Of a stretch of DNA of 64,000 bases, positions 60,394 through 64,000 are shown piece by piece; within the stretch, counting starts at the first letter, position 1; the number at the start of each line of letters is the position of its first letter. Under the pieces are notes generated by a model. It was not told the origin of the DNA and made no database searches. It worked only from the letters and a program-made list of their open reading frames with translations. Source of the DNA: an uncultured Clostridia bacterium (GTDB lineage: Bacteria; Bacillota; Clostridia; UBA1381); assembly GCA_934489015.1 (NCBI GenBank), contig CAKSSN010000009.1, positions 42,937-106,936 on the forward strand, in the 5' to 3' direction. Made by a program: the position numbers and the translations under genes.

Positions 60394-60975
60394 ATGAAAA
60401 AATTTAAAAAGATTTTAGTTGCGGCTATGTCAATCGCTGCAATCGCTATGTCTACAACGGCATTTGCTGCCACAACGGCAACATATGATAAATCATCACA
60501 GACCGCTGCTTTAACTCTCGCAGAGGGAGATGTTTCAGCAACATCAGGTCAGATGACAGTAGTAGTTGTACCGAAGACGTTTGGTGCAAGCTCGGAAGCT
60601 ACTGAAATTTATTACATAAATCAGGAAGAATTTGGAACGAAATTTGCAGAAATTCTTGCTAACATGGGTCTGAAGGGGGATATAGACCCGGCCGGCTATG
60701 AAGTTCGTATAGGCGGAGAAAACATGGATAGCGTTGCTACTTTTGCATTTAAAGTTGACGGCGGCAACATTATATGGGGAGACGCAAACGGTGATGGAAA
60801 AGTTCTTGAAAACGATGCTGCAAGAATTCTTCAATATAGAGTTGGTCGTGAAGTTGAAATAGATCTTACTGCTGCTGATGCAAACGGTGATGGAAAAGTT
60901 CTTGAAAACGATGCTGCAAGAATTCTCCAATACAGAGTTGGTCGCGATGTAACTTTGGGGCCCCAAACTAAGTAA
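60394..60975 (+). CDS. Small secreted dockerin-type protein
   Basis: A 193-residue exported protein with a signal peptide (1-25, ending AFA). An about 100-residue N-terminal domain was not recognised (residues 26-125). A type-I dockerin-like end has two calcium-loop repeats (about 130-151 and 162-183), each DANGDGKVLENDAARILQYR, identical at the protein level. Dockerins bind cohesins to assemble enzyme complexes, but here the partner domain is not an enzyme. AAAGGAG precedes the ATG. A cohesin-like gene starts 22 bp downstream. Confidence 0.85.
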   Translation: MKKFKKILVAAMSIAAIAMSTTAFAATTATYDKSSQTAALTLAEGDVSATSGQMTVVVVPKTFGASSEATEIYYINQEEFGTKFAEILANMGLKGDIDPAGYEVRIGGENMDSVATFAFKVDGGNIIWGDANGDGKVLENDAARILQYRVGREVEIDLTAADANGDGKVLENDAARILQYRVGRDVTLGPQTK

Positions 60976-60997
60976 TTATAAATAGGAGGAATTTTAA

Positions 60998-61807
60998 ATG
61001 AAAAAGTTTTTAAGCGCAATAATTGCTATGACAATGATTGCAACAACTTTTGTTACATCAGCATTTGCCGCTGGCGAGTTTAAGGTTGATGTAACATCAA
61101 ATAAGTCTGCTGGAATGAATGAGGGAGATACAGCAGTTGTGACAGCAACATTGTCACATGGTTTTTATGCTTTTGGTTTGTCATTTGATTTCGATAGAGA
61201 TATATTTGAGGTTGCAAAAGCTCCGGCAGCATCAAGCACATCAACATTTAAAGGTATGGTTGAAGGTAATGATGTAAAGTGCTCATTTGCTGGAAGTGAA
61301 AATCAGAAGGCTGAAGTTGAAGTAGATGTTGAGGATCCTGATACAGGTGATATTACAACAGTAACTAAGCCAGGCGTATATAAGATTCAGATTAGACTGA
61401 AAGCTAAGACTGACATAAAGACGGGTGATTATCCTGTAAATGTAATTGTTGATACTGCGTTTGCCGAGGGTGATGTTGTTTTAACACCGGTTGTAACACC
61501 TACAACAATTCATGTAAATGGTACAAAGACAGATGAGCCTACAGAGGTTAAAGCTGAATTTGATAAGGATGCTGCTACAAAGTATGAATACGACACAGTT
61601 TATAACTATGGCGTAGGCGGTACTGTAACAGTTCCGGAAGGCAAGAGCACAACCGGTGTTACATTCGATATCAGCAACGGTACAGATACTCATAATTATA
61701 ATTTCGATTTCGGCACAAGCATTGCTGCAAACACATCATTTGGTCTTAACATTGGTAATGTACCGAAGGATGTTACTTTGACATTCAGCAATCTTAAGGT
61801 TAAATAA
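60998..61807 (+). CDS. Secreted cohesin-like protein
   Basis: A 269-residue exported protein with a signal peptide (1-24, ending AFA). Residues about 25-170 have the look of a cohesin-type beta sandwich (EGDTAVVTATLSHGFYAFGLSFDFDRDIFEVAKAP, then TKPGVYKIQIRLKAKTDIKTGDYPVNV). A second beta-rich region (about 180-269, Thr/Asn-rich) follows. There is no sortase motif, SLH or membrane anchor. AGGAGGAA precedes the ATG. Pairing with the dockerin protein just upstream suggests they bind each other. Confidence 0.65.
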   Translation: MKKFLSAIIAMTMIATTFVTSAFAAGEFKVDVTSNKSAGMNEGDTAVVTATLSHGFYAFGLSFDFDRDIFEVAKAPAASSTSTFKGMVEGNDVKCSFAGSENQKAEVEVDVEDPDTGDITTVTKPGVYKIQIRLKAKTDIKTGDYPVNVIVDTAFAEGDVVLTPVVTPTTIHVNGTKTDEPTEVKAEFDKDAATKYEYDTVYNYGVGGTVTVPEGKSTTGVTFDISNGTDTHNYNFDFGTSIAANTSFGLNIGNVPKDVTLTFSNLKVK

Positions 61808-61822
61808 GGGAGGGTATAAGAT

Positions 61823-61975
61823 ATGAAAAATTATATAAAGCCCGAATTTAAGGTAAATGCATTTTCAGTAGAAGATGTTGTTACAACAAGCGTACCTTTC
61901 TCAACAGGAGATAAGGAAGGCACTGTAACAAAAGATTATGTAAAATCAGTTGATTATACAAAAATCTTTAAATAA
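61823..61975 (+). CDS. 50-residue KPEFK-type peptide
   Basis: A short gene with AGGGAGGG 7 bp before its ATG and 15 bp after the cohesin-like stop. The product is 50 residues, beginning MKNYIKPEFKVNAFSVEDVVTTS, with no cysteine and no classical signal peptide. The opening Y-x-KPE-x-K/E...D-V-x-T-T-S is reminiscent of many short unexplained Clostridia peptides. It is the last gene before a terminator. It could be a precursor peptide, a small structural protein or a partner of the dockerin/cohesin pair. Confidence 0.7.
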   Translation: MKNYIKPEFKVNAFSVEDVVTTSVPFSTGDKEGTVTKDYVKSVDYTKIFK

Positions 61976-62016
61976 TAAATTAATAAAGAATAGAACCTTT
62001 ATGTTTAATTTAGACG

Positions 62017-62043
62017 AAAAACCGAGTTTGCGCTCGGTTTTTT
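62017..62043 (+). terminator. Terminator of the dockerin-cohesin-peptide unit
   Basis: Stem AAAACCGAG/CTCGGTTTT, followed by TT and more T. Confidence 0.9.
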
Positions 62044-62235
62044 GTTTTTTTGAAATTGTTGTAAAAACAATAAATGTATTGACTCATTATGTAGTTGTTG
62101 GCGGTTGTGGAGTGATGAGCTTGATTTGTCCTGCGATGAATTGTGGAAACGATGAAAAAATTGAAACATTGGTGAAACCCGATAGTTTGGATTAGTCATA
62201 ATTAGTCTGTTCGGTAATGAACTGCGTATTATTGC

Positions 62236-62271
62236 AAAAAAAATCGGAGCAAACGTAACTTGCTCCGATTT
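62236..62271 (-). terminator. Terminator after tRNA-Asp
   Basis: On the minus strand: AAATCGGAGCAA/TTGCTCCGATTT, followed by a run of T. Confidence 0.9.
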
Positions 62272-62347
62272 GGCGACCCGGATGAGGCTCGAACTCACGA
62301 CCTCCAGCGTGACAGGCTGGCGTTCTAACCAACTGAACTACCGGGCC
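62271..62347 (-). tRNA. tRNA-Asp (anticodon GTC)
   Basis: A 77-nt cloverleaf on the minus strand. The acceptor GGCCCGG pairs with CCGGGTC (one G-U), with discriminator G and an encoded CCA. The D-arm is TAGTTCAGTTGGTTAGAA, the anticodon loop CTGTCAC (GTC), and the T-arm GAGTTCGAGCCTC. It is complete. Confidence 0.95.
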
Positions 62348-62457
62348 AAAACTTAATCATCTATATTATTATATCACAAAATTTATTGTTTGTCAAGTGG
62401 TTTTTATGATTTTTTCACGGTTTTTGAGTAAATTAATTTTTTTAGAAAATTTTCATT

Positions 62458-63712
62458 GTAAATGCAACTGTTGCATTTACTTTAAGAAAGGTTTTGTGGT
62501 ATCATTTAGCCTGAGAAAGGAGGCTCAGACAAAATGAAAAATGAGCGTAAAAACAAGCACATGACCTTTGATGATCGTTTAGCAATTCAAGAGGGTCTAT
62601 CAGAAGGATTAACTTTCAAAGCGATTGCTGAAAGAATTGGTAAAAGTCCAACAACTGTTTCGAGAGAGGTGAAAACACATCTTCATTTTCACACTAATAG
62701 CTTTGTGAAAACCACCAAAACCTGCCCTTTATTGCTGAAAGCAGCTTTTGTTTGCAATAATTGCAAGAAAAGTAGTCATAGCAATTGTCATTTTAAAAGA
62801 CAGCTTTATCTTGCTAAACCTGCTCAGGTTGAATATGAATCATTGTTGGTTGAAGCTCGAACTGGTATTCCGTTAAACAAAGAAAGCTTTTATGAAACAG
62901 AGAAAATAATATCTAACGCTGTTCGTAAAGGTCAGCATATTTATCATGCCATAAAGGCTAATGACATCCCTGTTTCTGTAAGCACTGTTTATCGTCATAT
63001 CAAAAAAGGATATTACTCAATATCTCCTTTAGATTTGCCGCGTATGGTTAAATTTAAATCACGTCGCAAAACACACACTGATTATGTTCCTTATACAGCA
63101 AAGCAAAATCGCAGATATGATAATTATCTTGCTTTTACAGATGTTAATCCTGATATTTCTGTTGTACAGTTTGATACTGTTATTGGAAGAATTGGTGGTA
63201 AAGTTATTTTGACCATTCACTTTACTAATTGGGATTTTATGATAGGTATTTTGCTGGATAATAAAACAGGTGTTGAAGCCGCTGCGAAGATCACAGACTT
63301 AAAGAGCAAATTAAGATCAGCAGGCTTTTCTTTTGGTGATATTATCCCTGTTATTCTTACCGATAATGGCGGTGAATTCAGTAATGTTGATGCGTTTGAA
63401 AAGAACGAGAACGGAGATATCGAAACATCTGTGTTTTTCTGCGAGCCCAATGCATCGTACGAAAAACCACACATTGAGAAGAATCATACTTTGTTCAGAG
63501 ATATTGTACCGTCGGGTTCTTCATTTGACAGCTTTACTCAGGAAACGGTAAATTTAATTTTTTCTCACGTAAATGCTGTTAAGCGCAAGCAATTCAATGG
63601 AAAAAGTGCATATGATATGTTCACATTCGCATATTCTGTTGAACTGGCTAAAGTATTGGGAATAGAATTTATTCCTGCTAACGAAGTAATACAAACACCG
63701 GCTTTAGCCCAA
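62458..63712 (+). mobile_element. IS30-family element, right end missing
   Basis: The element contains an IS30-type transposase. The left boundary is set at a perfect palindrome GTAAATGCAAC-T-GTTGCATTTAC (62458-62480), whose right half is like an IS30 inverted repeat. No matching right repeat is found: at about 63705-63712 the sequence becomes the opposite-strand start of an IS256-type transposase. The element is probably truncated by a few codons plus its right repeat. Confidence 0.6.
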
Positions 63713-63874
63713 TTCATCATCAAGCTCCCCATCAAGACCGTTTTCAGGCATTTCTCCGACCATCATTTTAAATACATCTTTCAGATCATCAAAATTCTTT
63801 ACATCGAGTCCTTTCATGATGTTACGCAAATTCTCCTTGCGCTCTCGTTCCAGTGCCCGTTCTTCGGGACTTAA
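62534..63874 (+). CDS. IS30-family transposase with foreign C-terminus
   Basis: A 446-residue frame. Residues about 1-390 are IS30-like, with an N-terminal HTH (MTFDDRLAIQEGLSEGLTFKAIAERIGKSPTTVSREV), a Cys-rich segment (CNNCKKSSHSNC), and the DDE core (QFDTVIGR; LTDNGGEFSN; EPNASYEKPHIEKNH). After NEVIQTPAL the frame runs on as antisense of an IS256 fragment, so the last about 55 residues are not native. AAAGGAGG precedes the ATG. It may still be active if the lost end is short, but without a right repeat it could not move itself. Confidence 0.85.
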   Translation: MKNERKNKHMTFDDRLAIQEGLSEGLTFKAIAERIGKSPTTVSREVKTHLHFHTNSFVKTTKTCPLLLKAAFVCNNCKKSSHSNCHFKRQLYLAKPAQVEYESLLVEARTGIPLNKESFYETEKIISNAVRKGQHIYHAIKANDIPVSVSTVYRHIKKGYYSISPLDLPRMVKFKSRRKTHTDYVPYTAKQNRRYDNYLAFTDVNPDISVVQFDTVIGRIGGKVILTIHFTNWDFMIGILLDNKTGVEAAAKITDLKSKLRSAGFSFGDIIPVILTDNGGEFSNVDAFEKNENGDIETSVFFCEPNASYEKPHIEKNHTLFRDIVPSGSSFDSFTQETVNLIFSHVNAVKRKQFNGKSAYDMFTFAYSVELAKVLGIEFIPANEVIQTPALAQFIIKLPIKTVFRHFSDHHFKYIFQIIKILYIESFHDVTQILLALSFQCPFFGT

Positions 63875-63889
63875 TTTGTACTTTGGCAT
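63704..63889 (-). pseudogene. N-terminal fragment of an IS256-type transposase
   Basis: The minus strand reads MPKYKLSPEERALERERKENLRNIMKGLDVKNFDDLKDVFKMMVGEMPENGLDGELDDELG, then a stop. This is the opening of a mutator-type (IS256) transposase, which normally continues YSKYDY. It is cut at the IS30 junction. A promoter (TTGACA 63935-63930, 18 bp, TATATT 63911-63906) lies upstream. Beyond, to the window edge, a short minus-strand tail reading MPVEELKQFQNFG plus stop may be the end of another gene. Confidence 0.7.
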
Positions 63890-64000
63890 AATTAAAACCT
63901 GGTATAATATAATTGACTCATCTTGGAAATGTCAATAAATGTGCAGTCGAAATTTACCCAAAATTCTGAAACTGCTTTAATTCTTCAACCGGCATAACCA

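Noticed and set aside
61950..62195. An 81-residue plus-strand frame after the peptide gene
   Set aside because: It begins inside the peptide gene, crosses its terminator and has no ribosome site.
1..64000. CRISPR arrays, rRNA genes, prophage modules or a replication origin
   Set aside because: No regular direct repeat-spacer pattern, rRNA sequence, phage structural genes or DnaA-box cluster was seen in the window.

Overview
The window looks like chromosome of an anaerobic, Gram-positive-type Clostridia (Firmicutes) bacterium of fairly low GC. The basis is Firmicutes-type gene order (ylxM-ffh-rpsP-khpA-rimM-trmD; tig-clpP-clpX), strong AGGAGG ribosome sites, S-layer-homology (SLH) and stalk-domain surface proteins, a redox repressor Rex, a ferredoxin-thioredoxin-reductase-like protein and dockerin/cohesin-type modules. 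A gut, plant-fibre-using Clostridium relative (for example something near Monoglobus or Oscillospirales) is plausible, but this is inference. Sigma-A promoters are unusually easy to read here: TTGACA-like, 17 bp, TATAAT-like.

Layout. 1-5.7 kb: phosphate uptake and its control (pstS 3' end, pstC, pstA, pstB, phoU, phoB, phoR). 5.9-8.9 kb: a serine DNA invertase, a 145-bp segment bounded by perfect 19-bp inverted repeats that carries a consensus promoter, then an SLH protein and a DUF805-YARHG membrane protein. 9-12 kb: ctpA, DUF1934 and ddl on the minus strand. 12.3-14.2 kb: a stalk-domain protein and a decayed azlCD exporter. 14.3-18 kb: trx, FTR-like protein, mtaB, a degenerate HPr and gapA. 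18-24.8 kb: a minus-strand operon ung-polA-coaE-lytic transglycosylase-cytidylate kinase-like-uppP-DUF1189. 24.9-28.6 kb: the SRP/ribosome maturation operon. 28.6-33 kb: a MerR regulator, a glycine riboswitch with an AGCS symporter, a frameshifted methyltransferase and an EamA transporter. 33-33.4 kb: two candidate structured RNAs ahead of a DUF1846 gene. 35-42.6 kb: GH18-SLH protein, an unrecognised HTH protein, zinc-ribbon membrane protein, mreB-like, trmN6, rsmI and small surface genes. 42.8-50.1 kb: rhuM remnant, lipoprotein, galE, rex, isocitrate dehydrogenase, aconitase and a Cys-rich small protein. 50.4-56.6 kb: candidate sRNA, tig, clpP, clpX, lysA and an oxidoreductase. 56.8-64 kb: accessory region with a candidate sRNA, tRNA-Trp, a secreted cysteine protease, two head-to-head gene fragments, a dockerin protein/cohesin-like protein/50-aa peptide cluster, tRNA-Asp, and an IS30 element fused to an IS256 remnant.

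The most notable observation is the probable phase-variable promoter switch at 6459-6603. Next are the dockerin-cohesin-peptide transcription unit at 60.2-62.0 kb and several candidate small RNAs with clear promoters and hairpin terminators. Several genes are broken (azlC, azlD, the methyltransferase, rhuM, the fragments at 59-60 kb, and the IS genes), which points to active gene decay in the accessory parts. All calls are from reading the sequence; no database or folding program was used.
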